This document shows, piece after piece, positions 8,643 to 16,905 of a stretch of DNA of 48,454 nt. Under the pieces are notes generated by a model. The model saw only the letters and a list, made by a program, of their open reading frames with translations. It did not search any database and was not told where the DNA came from. The position numbers were made by a program, and so were the translations under genes. Numbering within the stretch: position 1 is the stretch's first letter; every line of letters starts with the position of its first letter. Source of the stretch: Woeseiaceae bacterium (GTDB lineage Bacteria; Pseudomonadota; Gammaproteobacteria; Steroidobacterales; Woeseiaceae); assembly GCA_021773055.1 (NCBI GenBank), contig JAJFKV010000009.1:1-48454 (forward strand), written 5' to 3'.

Positions 8643-9299
8643 ATGGCCCGTTACATAAATCAGCACTTTCTGTTGCTTCTCGCGCTGCTAACGCTCGCGG
8701 CAATCGAGAACGCAGAGGCCCAAAGTCTGGATGAATCGCTACTCAATATCGAAGATCGATGGGCCGCAGCGAGGTTTGAGACAAATGGACGGCAGCAGGA
8801 AAAGTCCTTGAAAAAGCTGTTGAACGACGTTCGTGACCTGCACGGCATTTATCCCGCCAATCCAGGGGCTGCAGCGTGGCACGGAATCGTCACACGAACG
8901 TATATGGACGTAAAGGGAGCATATGGTTCGATGCGTCTGGCGAAAGAGGCCAGAGATGCACTCCTGGCCGCAGAATCACTGGACCCCTTGGTTTTCGGTG
9001 GGCTCGTTTACGCCAATCTTGGGGTGCTTTACTCCCGAACGCCATCAGGGTTTGGAGGTTTCGGTAACAAGACTCGCGGTATCGGCTATTTGTGGAAAGC
9101 CATTACTGTTGACCCTCACGGCATCGATTCAAATTACCTGTATGCCAAAGTGCTATTTGACGAACGCGACTACGCAGCGGCGCGCAACGCCTTATTGAAG
9201 GCCAATGAGGCACCGGCGAGACCGAAGCACCCGGAAGCGGATCGTGCGCGCAAGCTGGAAGCCGCCAATCTCCTCGCGATGGTTGAGCACCGACTTTAA
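8643..9299 (+). CDS. Exported TPR-like protein of unknown role
   Basis: A 218-residue protein with a clear signal peptide (cleavage near ENAEA-QSL) followed by helical repeats that resemble TPR units. The segment LVYANLGVLYSRTPSGFGGFGNK is glycine-rich between helices, and KAITVDPHGIDSNYLYAKVLFDERDY is a typical repeat pair. It is probably a soluble periplasmic scaffold. AGAGG lies eight bases before the ATG. It is transcribed away from the ECF sigma gene and shares its intergenic region, so it could be a target of that sigma factor. I do not recognise a named family. Confidence 0.65.
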   Translation: MARYINQHFLLLLALLTLAAIENAEAQSLDESLLNIEDRWAAARFETNGRQQEKSLKKLLNDVRDLHGIYPANPGAAAWHGIVTRTYMDVKGAYGSMRLAKEARDALLAAESLDPLVFGGLVYANLGVLYSRTPSGFGGFGNKTRGIGYLWKAITVDPHGIDSNYLYAKVLFDERDYAAARNALLKANEAPARPKHPEADRARKLEAANLLAMVEHRL

Positions 9300-9307
9300 A
9301 GTTGCTC

Positions 9308-10654
9308 TTAGCCTCCAGGCATTACGGATGCGAAGCCCCGGTTAATCAGCATGTGGACCCAGATGCTCAGGCCATAGCCCAGCGCGATAGCTGGTGTCCA
9401 GCGAAGGTGGGAAAAAAACGTGTACTGGCCCCGCGCCTGCCCCATCAATGCAATTCCAGCTGCGGATCCAATCGAGAGCAGACTGCCGCCAACTCCGGCC
9501 GTCAACGTGACCAGCAACCATTGCTGCACACTCATATGCGGATCCATTTCCAACACTGCAACCATCACCGGAATATTGTCGACCAGAGCTGAAATAATGC
9601 CGACCAGGACGTTGGCAATGGTCGGACCCAGTTGCCCATAGAGGTATGCTGAAGTCTGATCCAGGTAGCCGATAAACCCGAGTCCACCGACACACATGAT
9701 TACACCGAAGAAAAACAACAGCGTGTCCCATTCAACTCTGGAAACCTCACGAAAGCTGTCAAATGGCGAAATATCGCCTATCTCACCGTATTGTTTTCGA
9801 TCAAAGCGTGTCGCACCGAATGTGATGCGCAGGTAATAACCGAAAAACTTCAGCGCAGCCAGTCCGGTCATCATGCCGAGGAATGGTGGCAGGTGAAGGA
9901 AATTATGGAACGATACGGCCATTGTAATCGTGCAGACAAAAAGAAACATGATTCGTCTGGCACCACGTTTCATTGCGATCGCTTCATCTGCTCCGGGTTC
10001 GGCCGGCCGGCTCTTCGGTATGGCGAACGACATGATTGCCGCGGGAACGACGAAATTGACGACGCTGGGGATAAAGAGTGCGAAGAAAGTGCCAAAGCCT
10101 ATGATGCCGCGTTGCCAGACCATAAGCGTCGTAATATCGCCAAACGGACTAAACGCGCCACCCGCATTCGCGGCGACGACGATGTTCACACAGGCAACGC
10201 CGATGAAGCGCGGATTCCCCTGGCCGATGGCCATCACCACAGCGCACATGACAAGTGAAGTGGTTAGATTGTCGATCACCGGAGAGAGAAAGAAACTTAG
10301 TACACCGGTAATCCAGAACATGGTGCGATACGAATACGAACGCTGTGCCAGCCAATGCCGAAGCGCCAGAAAAATATTGCGCTCACTCATGGCGTTGACG
10401 TAAGTCATGGCCGCAAGCAGAAACAAAAACAGCTGGGCAAATTCTGTGAGGTATCCGTGAACCGCCTCCCCGGCCGCCTCCGGAAAATCGCTCCCGGCGT
10501 ACTGGTATGCGATGAGCGCCCAGATAATGCCTGCTGCCAGCATGACGGGTTTGGATTTTCGAAGATGAGTAAATTCTTCGGTAATAACGAGGCTGTATGC
10601 TGCAACGAAAAGGATGATTGCAACGATACCTACCCAATGCGTAGTCAGGTCCAT
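9308..10654 (-). CDS. nhaD: NhaD-type sodium/proton antiporter
   Basis: A 448-residue membrane protein of the NhaD family in the ion transporter superfamily, expected to exchange internal sodium (or lithium) for external protons. Around eleven to thirteen hydrophobic segments are visible. Diagnostic segments include LSFFLSPVIDNLTTSLVM (residues about 118-135), the region VVAANAGGAFSPFGDITTLMVW, and SALVDNIPVMVAVL near the C-terminus, with the repeated DN(L/I) sites that carry the ion-binding residues. It converges with the TPR-like gene, with eight bases between the stop codons. Suits a marine, sodium-rich habitat. Confidence 0.9.
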   Translation of the reverse strand: MDLTTHWVGIVAIILFVAAYSLVITEEFTHLRKSKPVMLAAGIIWALIAYQYAGSDFPEAAGEAVHGYLTEFAQLFLFLLAAMTYVNAMSERNIFLALRHWLAQRSYSYRTMFWITGVLSFFLSPVIDNLTTSLVMCAVVMAIGQGNPRFIGVACVNIVVAANAGGAFSPFGDITTLMVWQRGIIGFGTFFALFIPSVVNFVVPAAIMSFAIPKSRPAEPGADEAIAMKRGARRIMFLFVCTITMAVSFHNFLHLPPFLGMMTGLAALKFFGYYLRITFGATRFDRKQYGEIGDISPFDSFREVSRVEWDTLLFFFGVIMCVGGLGFIGYLDQTSAYLYGQLGPTIANVLVGIISALVDNIPVMVAVLEMDPHMSVQQWLLVTLTAGVGGSLLSIGSAAGIALMGQARGQYTFFSHLRWTPAIALGYGLSIWVHMLINRGFASVMPGG

Positions 10655-10701
10655 GCGCGCATCCTACAATGGAGTTAACAGAGAATGTCGAATTTAAATT
10701 T

Positions 10702-11088
10702 TCAGCTCATCAGCTCATCGATCACCGGACACTCGTGCAGTGTCTCATCAATACACTTCTCTTCAAGCCGGAGCAGAGAAGCTTCCATCTTCTTCAACTC
10801 GCTGAGCCGGACCCGAACATCGCGGATATGCTCGAGAATGAGTTCATGTACATCCTGACAGGTTGACGACGGCGCGGTTGCGAGGTCCGTTAGTCGACGC
10901 ACCTCTTTTTGACTGAAGCCAAGCGCCTTGCTACGAAGAATAAAACCAAGCCATTTCTGGTGTGAGGTTTCATATTCACGGTAACCATTATCTCGTCGGA
11001 TGGCCGGCGGCAGTAAGCCTATCTTTTCATAGTAGCGGATTGTCTCCGGGGAGCAATTACAGGTACCTGCCAGTTGTCCGATACGCAT
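10702..11088 (-). CDS. MerR-family metal-responsive regulator
   Basis: A 128-residue MerR-type activator. The N-terminal winged helix is canonical (MRIGQLAGTC, ETIRYYEKIGLLPP, NGYREY), a coiled-coil dimerisation helix follows, and the metal site cysteines are at 77, 112 and 120. The last two lie in KCIDETLHECPVI. In MerR the matching cysteines are 82, 117 and 126, so the first gap (35) is identical and the second is one residue shorter. This supports a mercury- or soft-metal-binding role, with zinc, cadmium or lead not excluded. The ATG at 11088 has AAGG nine bases upstream; a longer frame to 11133 would run through the operator. It diverges from the mer-like operon. Confidence 0.85.
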   Translation of the reverse strand: MRIGQLAGTCNCSPETIRYYEKIGLLPPAIRRDNGYREYETSHQKWLGFILRSKALGFSQKEVRRLTDLATAPSSTCQDVHELILEHIRDVRVRLSELKKMEASLLRLEEKCIDETLHECPVIDELMS

Positions 11089-11093
11089 AGCGC

Positions 11094-11124
11094 TTGACCT
11101 TGTAGTAACTACAGGTATTAGTCT
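11094..11124 (+). promoter_or_regulatory. MerR-type promoter with operator dyad
   Basis: A -35 hexamer TTGACC (11094-11099) and a -10 like TAGTCT (11119-11124) are separated by 19 bases, the overlong spacing that MerR-family proteins correct by untwisting DNA. Within the spacer lies the inverted repeat TGTAGT-A-ACTACA (11101-11113). The architecture matches promoters of the MerR/CadR/PbrR group. It points toward the operon starting at 11162, while the regulator's own start codon is only five bases to the left, so binding would also repress the regulator gene. Confidence 0.75.
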
Positions 11125-11161
11125 AGCAGACATTCATTGCTATTAGAGAGCACCCTGATCT

Positions 11162-11386
11162 ATGGCCAACGCCACAAAGCCCGCTGTTGAGCTGAAATCT
11201 GTGATCAATTGCCCGAATTGTGGTCATAACGAGATGGAATCCATGCCAACTGATGCGTGTCGGGTCTTTTACGAGTGCAAGGGATGTGGCGACCTGCTGC
11301 GCCCACTGCCAGGGGACTGCTGCGTCTATTGCTCATATGGGTCCGTCAAATGTCCGCCGATTCAGCTTGGCGAAGGGTGCTGCTGA
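11162..11386 (+). CDS. GDCCxxC cysteine-rich small protein of mer-like operon
   Basis: A 74-residue cytoplasmic protein with no signal peptide. It has two zinc-ribbon-like CxxC pairs (CPNCG near residue 18 and CKGCG near 40), then the signature GDCCVYCSYG, KCPP and a terminal CC. The GDCCVxC family is found beside merT and merR genes, and its members are presumed to bind Hg(II) or another thiophilic metal. Here it is the first gene after the MerR-type promoter. The next gene starts one base after its stop codon, which supports a joint transcript. The ribosome binding site is weak. Confidence 0.8.
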   Translation: MANATKPAVELKSVINCPNCGHNEMESMPTDACRVFYECKGCGDLLRPLPGDCCVYCSYGSVKCPPIQLGEGCC

Positions 11387-11387
11387 G

Positions 11388-11762
11388 GTGAACGAAGACA
11401 ACAGGGTTGCTTCCACAACGGGCGGTGCAATCGGCATCAGCGTATTCGCGTCATTTATCGGACTCTGCTGTATCGGTCCCTGGGCCGTGGTTCTGTTTGG
11501 CGTCTCAGGCGCCGTGACCATGGCACGCTGGGCGCCGGTCCGCCCCTACATCGTTGGTGTAGCGGCGGTAATGCTCGTGTGGGCATTTTGGCGAGTGTAC
11601 AGGCCGCAGCCGGTCTGCGAAGACGGCTCCTGCCCAACCGGCCCATCGAGCTGGCTCAAAGCCATGCTTTGGGTCGCAGCGTTGATGGTTGTGGTCGCTT
11701 TTTATGCGGATGACCTGCAGTGGGTCCTTGTTGATGCAACACCAGAGGCGTTTCGAAAATGA
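11388..11762 (+). CDS. merT: MerT-like mercuric/metal ion transporter
   Basis: A 124-residue inner-membrane protein with three hydrophobic segments. The first carries the vicinal cysteine pair Cys27-Cys28 in GLCCIGPWAV, and the loop after the second carries Cys77 and Cys82 (VCEDGSC). These match the two cysteine pairs of classical MerT (24/25 and 76/82) in place and spacing. MerT hands Hg(II) from the periplasm to cytoplasmic thiols. I place the start at GTG 11388, one base after the upstream stop codon, with GAAGG upstream. The longer frame from 11220 is antisensible overlap with the GDCCxxC gene. No merP or merA is present in the window. Confidence 0.8.
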   Translation: MNEDNRVASTTGGAIGISVFASFIGLCCIGPWAVVLFGVSGAVTMARWAPVRPYIVGVAAVMLVWAFWRVYRPQPVCEDGSCPTGPSSWLKAMLWVAALMVVVAFYADDLQWVLVDATPEAFRK

Positions 11763-13096
11763 AAAACTTTTATTTTTTTGCAATCACCGTGCTAATGGCA
11801 TCGTGCGGTGATGGTACTGATCCGGTAACGAGCACAGAATCTGCCGAGACTGCGTCCACTTACGCCGTCATCGGTCAGGACCTGCAAATCTTGAAAGACG
11901 AGTTCAACGCCAGTCGGGGAAAGGTCCGCCTGATGTTCTTGAGCGGCCCAACCTGCGGTATTTGCCTGCGCGGCATGGCCGACCTCAACGACGCCTTTCT
12001 CGCCGAGCATCAGAATGACGACCGGCTTGCAACATTTGTCGTGCACGTGCCAACGATGGGCGCGAAACAAAAGCACGTCGCAGATACGATACCTTTGCTC
12101 GACGGTCCCCGGATTCACCACTATTGGGAAAATAGCGGAATCATTGGACAACATTTCCGCGAGGTGATGGACGTAGAACATTACGTGTGGGATTTCTGGG
12201 CCATCTACGGACCGGATATCACCTGGGATGGCCTGTTGCCACCGACACCCGAATATTTTGAACACCAACTCGGCGTATCAGCCGGACGTTTTCGTACGTT
12301 TCCAGAAGGCCTGGTTCTCGACGCCGATCGATTTGCAGCGAAGACATTGGCGATGGCGGAAGCTATTGATGGCAACGATCCTGGCATCCCGATAACGAGC
12401 AGCACCAACACCGCCGAGCTGCTTGCCGACGGCACCGAGATCCCGGTCATCGGCCAACCGCGAAATGTCGCGGTCCGGCAGCACATAATCCTGCGCGGCG
12501 GCTATGCAAACCTGAAACGCATTCAAAGCACTGTTGCGAATGGGCAGCTTCAGTCGGCCGGACGGAGTTATGACTTGACGGTCGTCACGACACGACCGAA
12601 TGACATTCATCGTGAACTGATTGCGGGCGGACAACTCACAGTTGCGAAAAAGGATGCCGGCGAGATATTTATCGACCCGGATGCCAGCCGCGGCATTCCT
12701 GCAGCCGTCGAAGAGCAGCTTCTTGCGAATTCTGAGTTTGATGGATTGTTCGTGGAGTGGCCCGACAAGGGGCATGAAGTGTCGATGGAAGGTATGCGCA
12801 AGTTCAATGACGTTCTCGCGTGGCGGCTTGAGCTAAAACAGAAAAACGGACCTGTCTGGTCCCTGTTCCTGGATAGCCATAGCGGTGATCTTGTACAGAA
12901 AGAGATGCTGAACGAGTCCGGTAAACCCTCGCTGATTATCCGGCAAAGCGGCTTTCGTGAAGTAGACGGTTTTCGTTTTCCTTTCAGAATCGAGTACATG
13001 AGTGGCGACGGTGAATCGATCGCGGTCGAAACAATCGACACCATTGCTATTGAAGTCGAACCCTTTGTTGTCGAAGACGAAGTGATCTCTCACTAG
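11759..13096 (+). CDS. Lipoprotein with thioredoxin-like and LolA-like domains
   Basis: A 445-residue predicted lipoprotein: the signal peptide ends in LMASC (Cys16). Residues about 40-220 look thioredoxin-like, with PTCGICLRGM (Cys66, Cys69) in the active-site position and long insertions, some rich in His and Trp. Residues about 245-445 resemble the LolA/LppX-type half-barrel (LRGGYANLKRIQST, RPNDIHREL, DGFRFPFRIEYM). The start overlaps the merT stop as ATGA, so it is translationally coupled to that gene. A metal or disulfide role in the envelope is plausible from the context. I know of no characterised protein with this arrangement, and the C-terminal domain call is tentative. Confidence 0.6.
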   Translation: MKNFYFFAITVLMASCGDGTDPVTSTESAETASTYAVIGQDLQILKDEFNASRGKVRLMFLSGPTCGICLRGMADLNDAFLAEHQNDDRLATFVVHVPTMGAKQKHVADTIPLLDGPRIHHYWENSGIIGQHFREVMDVEHYVWDFWAIYGPDITWDGLLPPTPEYFEHQLGVSAGRFRTFPEGLVLDADRFAAKTLAMAEAIDGNDPGIPITSSTNTAELLADGTEIPVIGQPRNVAVRQHIILRGGYANLKRIQSTVANGQLQSAGRSYDLTVVTTRPNDIHRELIAGGQLTVAKKDAGEIFIDPDASRGIPAAVEEQLLANSEFDGLFVEWPDKGHEVSMEGMRKFNDVLAWRLELKQKNGPVWSLFLDSHSGDLVQKEMLNESGKPSLIIRQSGFREVDGFRFPFRIEYMSGDGESIAVETIDTIAIEVEPFVVEDEVISH

Positions 13097-13638
13097 TGGC
13101 CACAACGGATCTAAAGCTCGACGAACCCGGAACACTGCCGAGGCCGGGCCCCATCGGTCGATCACTGCGGTTCGGCCTGGGACTTCTGTGTGTCTCGTTT
13201 CTCTCAGGCCTGGTGGATATCAGAGGCAACCTCGTCGATAGCCAGGGCCATGCTCAGGAATTGCTTTGGAACGGAATTCTACCCGGTCTTTTCCTGATCA
13301 GCTATGTCATCAACATAGGCTTTTCTCGCAGCTGGAAAAAATGGCCTGCGTTTGTCAGCGCTGCGGCGCTGCTGACTATTTCCGGTCTTGGCTACCTGCT
13401 TGAAGGATCGTTCGAGTCCACCATTTTCGCGCGAGCACTGTGGGTCTGGGAGCTATACCTCTTTGGACACCTGGGCGTTTCGTTTGTGCTGGCTGCCCTT
13501 ATCGGAACGCCGGGCTGTGAAATGCGCGCATTGCACGACTTGTATTCTCGAATCAGCGGCGCGCCAACGAAAGAACACTACTGCCCTGTCGGACCTCTCC
13601 ACCCTGTCGACCAATGGGAGGCACGTCGGCTAGAATAA
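13096..13638 (+). CDS. Unrecognised multipass membrane protein of mer-like operon
   Basis: A 180-residue protein with about four hydrophobic segments (near residues 25-42, 56-73, 85-103 and 112-138). The soluble tail after them contains TPGCEMRALHDL and EHYCPVGPLHPVDQWE, so it carries Cys and His residues close to the membrane. The GTG start at 13096 shares its G with the TAG stop of the preceding lipoprotein gene, a one-base overlap that indicates tight coupling. I do not recognise a family. Context suggests a partner of the lipoprotein or of MerT in metal handling. Confidence 0.6.
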   Translation: MATTDLKLDEPGTLPRPGPIGRSLRFGLGLLCVSFLSGLVDIRGNLVDSQGHAQELLWNGILPGLFLISYVINIGFSRSWKKWPAFVSAAALLTISGLGYLLEGSFESTIFARALWVWELYLFGHLGVSFVLAALIGTPGCEMRALHDLYSRISGAPTKEHYCPVGPLHPVDQWEARRLE

Positions 13639-13645
13639 GAGGACG

Positions 13646-14623
13646 ATGCCATATTTTGACAAGAATGATCTTGAGCGGGCCGCTAGCCTGGTGCACGAGC
13701 ACATGCCGCCAACACCGCAATTCGTCTGGCCACAACTGTGCGAAAAGGCAGGAACAACGGTTTGGGTGAAGCACGAGAATCACACACCTACCGGGGCTTT
13801 CAAGATACGCGGCGGCATAACTTTTGCGGACTGGCTAGGACGCGAGCACCCTGATGTTGGGGGAATAATTACGGCTACGCGCGGCAACCACGGCCAGAGT
13901 CAGGCGAGAGCGGCAGCTGCGGCCGGACTGAAGGTCAAGATACTCGTCCCGAAAGGAAACTCGCCCGAAAAAAACGCCGCGATGCGAGGCTTTGGCGGCA
14001 CGGTCATTGAATATGGCAATGACTTCGATGACGCGCGAATCGAGGCGCAGCGCCTCTCCCAAGAAGAAAACCTGTTCATGGTACCGCCTTACCACCGCGA
14101 ACTTGTGCGAGGAGTCGCGAGCTATGCGCTTGAGTTGTTCACTGCAGCGCCTGACCTCGACACCGTTTACGTACCTGTTGGTTGCGGCTCCGGTATATGT
14201 GGTGTTATCGCGGCACGGGATGCGCTGGGCTTGCGTACCGAGGTGGTTGGTGTCGTCTCGACAAGAGCCCTGACCGTGAAGCTATCATTCGAATCCGGTG
14301 AACTTACTGAAACGAACTCCGCTGCGACTTTTGCCGATGGCATAGCTGTTCGGGTGCCAGTCAGGGAGGCGTTTGAAATCTACTCCAGGGGAGCGCAACG
14401 CATCGTTGAGGTTAGCGATGATAAGATCGCCGAGGCTATTCGAATTTACTACCGCGATACCCATAATGCTGCTGAAGGCGCCGGCGCCGCTTCTCTGGCG
14501 GCTCTTCTTCTTGAGAAAGATAAGATGCGCGGCAAGACCGTTGGCGTAATACTGACCGGCGGCAACATTGATACCGAAGATTTCGCGACAGTCTTGCTGG
14601 GCAAGACCCCGCATATCGCCTAG
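13646..14623 (+). CDS. PLP-dependent threonine/serine dehydratase family enzyme
   Basis: A 325-residue fold-type II PLP enzyme. The cofactor lysine lies in TPTGAFKIRGG (about residue 52), the phosphate-binding glycine loop in PVGCGSGICGV and the substrate loop in ATRGNHGQSQA. It lacks the C-terminal ACT-like regulatory domain of biosynthetic IlvA, so it resembles catabolic threonine/serine dehydratases that yield 2-oxo acids and ammonia, or EutB-type hydroxyectoine enzymes. The start is seven bases after the preceding stop codon with AGAGGA as ribosome binding site, so it may share the mer-like transcript, though no functional link is evident. Confidence 0.8.
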   Translation: MPYFDKNDLERAASLVHEHMPPTPQFVWPQLCEKAGTTVWVKHENHTPTGAFKIRGGITFADWLGREHPDVGGIITATRGNHGQSQARAAAAAGLKVKILVPKGNSPEKNAAMRGFGGTVIEYGNDFDDARIEAQRLSQEENLFMVPPYHRELVRGVASYALELFTAAPDLDTVYVPVGCGSGICGVIAARDALGLRTEVVGVVSTRALTVKLSFESGELTETNSAATFADGIAVRVPVREAFEIYSRGAQRIVEVSDDKIAEAIRIYYRDTHNAAEGAGAASLAALLLEKDKMRGKTVGVILTGGNIDTEDFATVLLGKTPHIA

Positions 14624-14635
14624 ACGGAGATTAAC

Positions 14636-15196
14636 TTGGTTCAGAAACTTGTTTTTATTCTGCTTGTGTTAGTCGCCTGCCCGTTCGCTTCCGCTAATGA
14701 TCTCTCTGAGGTTTCAAACTATCGCCAGTACAGCGAGTTGTTCTCGAGCTCCGGGCAGCCTTCCGCCGAGCAACTGGCAGTAGCTGCGGAGCAGGGATTC
14801 GAGCGCGTTATCTATCTCGCGTTCACTGACAACGAGACGGCGATCGAGGATGAGGACAGGGTCGTCAAACAACTTGGGATGGATTACGTGCACATTCCGG
14901 TCGATTTTGATGACCCAACACTCGCGGATTTCAAGATGTTCGCCGCGATCATGGGGCAGGACAATTCAGTGAAAACACTGCTTCACTGCCAGGTCAATTT
15001 TCGCGCCTCGACGTTCTCGTTTCTGTATCGTGTTGCCGTCCAGGGCGTGCCGATTCTCGAAGCCAAAGACGACCTCGACGGCGTGTGGGCGCCAAATGAA
15101 ATCTGGTTTCGGTTTATCCGCAGCGTTCTCGCCGACTACGAACTGTCACCTGCGTGCAAAGATTGTGACTGGGGCTCAAACGAATTTATCGACTGA
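14636..15196 (+). CDS. Exported protein-tyrosine-phosphatase-like (DSP/BLH) protein
   Basis: A 186-residue protein with a signal peptide (cleavage near ASA-NDL) and the cysteine phosphatase P-loop HCQVNFRAST (Cys and Arg five apart, about residues 118-124). The YRQYSELFSSSGQPSAEQL opening is typical of the DUF442/beta-lactamase-hydrolase-associated phosphatase group. Members of this group sit near sulfide and persulfide genes and may act as sulfurtransferases rather than phosphatases. The TTG start at 14636 has GGAG upstream. It converges on the SQR fusion gene, which carries its own copy of the same fold. Confidence 0.7.
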   Translation: MVQKLVFILLVLVACPFASANDLSEVSNYRQYSELFSSSGQPSAEQLAVAAEQGFERVIYLAFTDNETAIEDEDRVVKQLGMDYVHIPVDFDDPTLADFKMFAAIMGQDNSVKTLLHCQVNFRASTFSFLYRVAVQGVPILEAKDDLDGVWAPNEIWFRFIRSVLADYELSPACKDCDWGSNEFID

Positions 15197-15204
15197 TCGT
15201 CACG

Positions 15205-16881
15205 CTATTCCATTGGCGTTATCAGCCACTCGCGACCTTTGAGCAGGAAGTCCCAATACACCGGCGGCAGCAGGTTTCTCTTCAACATCCAGGCGATTCG
15301 GCTGGGTTCGTAGCTGTTAATAAGCCACTGCGGGAACGTCGGCAGATGCTTGCCGCCGTAGCCAAACTCGGCCAGCACGATCTTGCCGCGTTCGACGGTC
15401 AACGGGCAGGACCCGTAGCCATCGTATTTGCGATGCGGGTCCCGGCCCGCGAGCGTACAAATGACGTTTTCCGCGACCACCGGGGCCTGGTTTCTGACCG
15501 CCGCCGCTGTCTTCGCATTCGGGGCTGAGTGCGCATCGCCAACGGCAAAAATGTTACCGAACTTCATGTGCTGCAACGTCTCCTGTGACACATCGATCCA
15601 ACCCGCCTCATTGGCCAACGGGCCGTTCTTGATAAAATCGGGTGCGGTCTGTGGCGGACAGACATGCAGCATATCGAATTCGACTTCTACCCTTACCTTC
15701 TCGCCACTTTCTGCCGTCCTGTCAAACCACGCTTTCTGTGCGGGTCCGTCAACGGCGACCAGGTTTTCGCTAAGGCATAAATTGATATTGTATTTGCCAA
15801 CGTATTTCATCAATGGTGGAACGTACTCTGGAACACCAAACAACACCGGGCCCGCATTTCGAAAGTCGACTTCGATGTCTTTCAAACGATTGCGTTTTAG
15901 CCAATGATCACACGACAGGTACATCGCTTTCTGTGGCGCACCTGCACACTTGATCGGCATAGGCGGTTGGGTAAATACCCCGCGACCTGCTTCAAGTCCT
16001 TCGACCAGAGACCAGGTGTAGGGCGCCATTTCGAAGAGATAGTTTGAGGTCACGCCATTCTTGCCCATGCTGTCCACGAGGCCATCGACCGCCTCCCAGT
16101 CCAACTTGAGGCCCGGCGCAGCAACCAGCACTCGATAGGCGACCCGGGTACCGTCCTCAAGAATCACGCAATTGCTTTGCGGTTCGAAATCGGCAACCGC
16201 GGCTTTCTTCCATTTGACTGCACTTGGTATTACGGACGCCATCTCGCGTTCGGTCTGCTCGGGCTCAAAGATGCCGCCGCCGACCATGGTGAAGCCTGGC
16301 TGATAGTAATGCGTATCCCGAGGCTCAATGATGAGAATATCCAGACCGGAATCCCGTTTCAGCAGACTGGCTGCAGTCGCGATACCACCCGCGCCTCCGC
16401 CCACAATGACTACGTCGTGGCGATCCGGTGTCAGAGCCGCGACCTCTATGCCCTGCGATTCTTCCGCCCGTGCTTCCAGTCTTGGCAGCAGACCCTTCAG
16501 GTCATAGCCTGCATCCATCGCGGTGGAGAGAATTACGTTGATGTCCAACAACTCTGCTTCGGTCAGCGCCCATAAGGTCGTGCATCGCATTCCAGAGCGG
16601 CAGTACGCAAGAATCGGTCCCTTCACTGTCTTATAGGCATTCGTGAAGTCGCTGATGTTGTCATCAGTAATGGAGCCGGATGCAACTGGCATATAGATGA
16701 ACTCAATGCCGTGGTCTGCAGCCGCATCGGCGACCGACTGCGCCTCCGGCTGACCCGCTGTTTCGTGGTCCGGTCTATTGCAGATGATGGTCTTGATGCC
16801 TTGAGCCGCAGCCATACCCAGATCATGTGGGTTGATCTGCTCGGAAACGTAATATCGGGGGGTCACTTTCTTGAGGTTCAT
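15205..16881 (-). CDS. Phosphatase-like domain fused to type II sulfide:quinone oxidoreductase
   Basis: A 558-residue two-domain protein. Residues 1-110 form a DUF442-type phosphatase-like domain with the P-loop AYCRSGMRC (Cys94, Arg99). Residues about 150-558 form an FAD enzyme: GGGAGGIATAASLL binds FAD, and KCAGAPQKAMYLS plus YDGYGSCPLT match the two redox cysteine blocks of the mitochondrial-type SQR (human Cys201 and Cys379). The block LHVCPPQTAPDF and the C-terminal amphipathic tail (MLKRNLLPPVYWDFLLKG) also match SQOR. It should oxidise sulfide to persulfide and reduce quinone at the membrane. The phosphatase-like part may accept sulfane sulfur. Third gene after persulfide dioxygenase and TauE. 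Confidence 0.85.
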   Translation of the reverse strand: MNLKKVTPRYYVSEQINPHDLGMAAAQGIKTIICNRPDHETAGQPEAQSVADAAADHGIEFIYMPVASGSITDDNISDFTNAYKTVKGPILAYCRSGMRCTTLWALTEAELLDINVILSTAMDAGYDLKGLLPRLEARAEESQGIEVAALTPDRHDVVIVGGGAGGIATAASLLKRDSGLDILIIEPRDTHYYQPGFTMVGGGIFEPEQTEREMASVIPSAVKWKKAAVADFEPQSNCVILEDGTRVAYRVLVAAPGLKLDWEAVDGLVDSMGKNGVTSNYLFEMAPYTWSLVEGLEAGRGVFTQPPMPIKCAGAPQKAMYLSCDHWLKRNRLKDIEVDFRNAGPVLFGVPEYVPPLMKYVGKYNINLCLSENLVAVDGPAQKAWFDRTAESGEKVRVEVEFDMLHVCPPQTAPDFIKNGPLANEAGWIDVSQETLQHMKFGNIFAVGDAHSAPNAKTAAAVRNQAPVVAENVICTLAGRDPHRKYDGYGSCPLTVERGKIVLAEFGYGGKHLPTFPQWLINSYEPSRIAWMLKRNLLPPVYWDFLLKGREWLITPME

Positions 16882-16905
16882 GAAAACTTTCTCTTTGGTG
16901 GTGGC

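Noticed and set aside
8462..8644. 61-codon N-terminal extension of the ECF sigma factor
   Set aside because: The added residues do not resemble sigma region 1 or 2, and TTG 8461 has a well-placed ribosome binding site.
9791..10403. Two overlapping plus-strand frames inside nhaD
   Set aside because: They are shadows of a well-supported membrane transporter gene, with charged low-complexity translations and no start signals.
11220..11387. Upstream extension of the MerT-like frame
   Set aside because: It overlaps the GDCCxxC gene in another frame; the GTG right after that gene's stop codon fits MerT length and cysteine positions.
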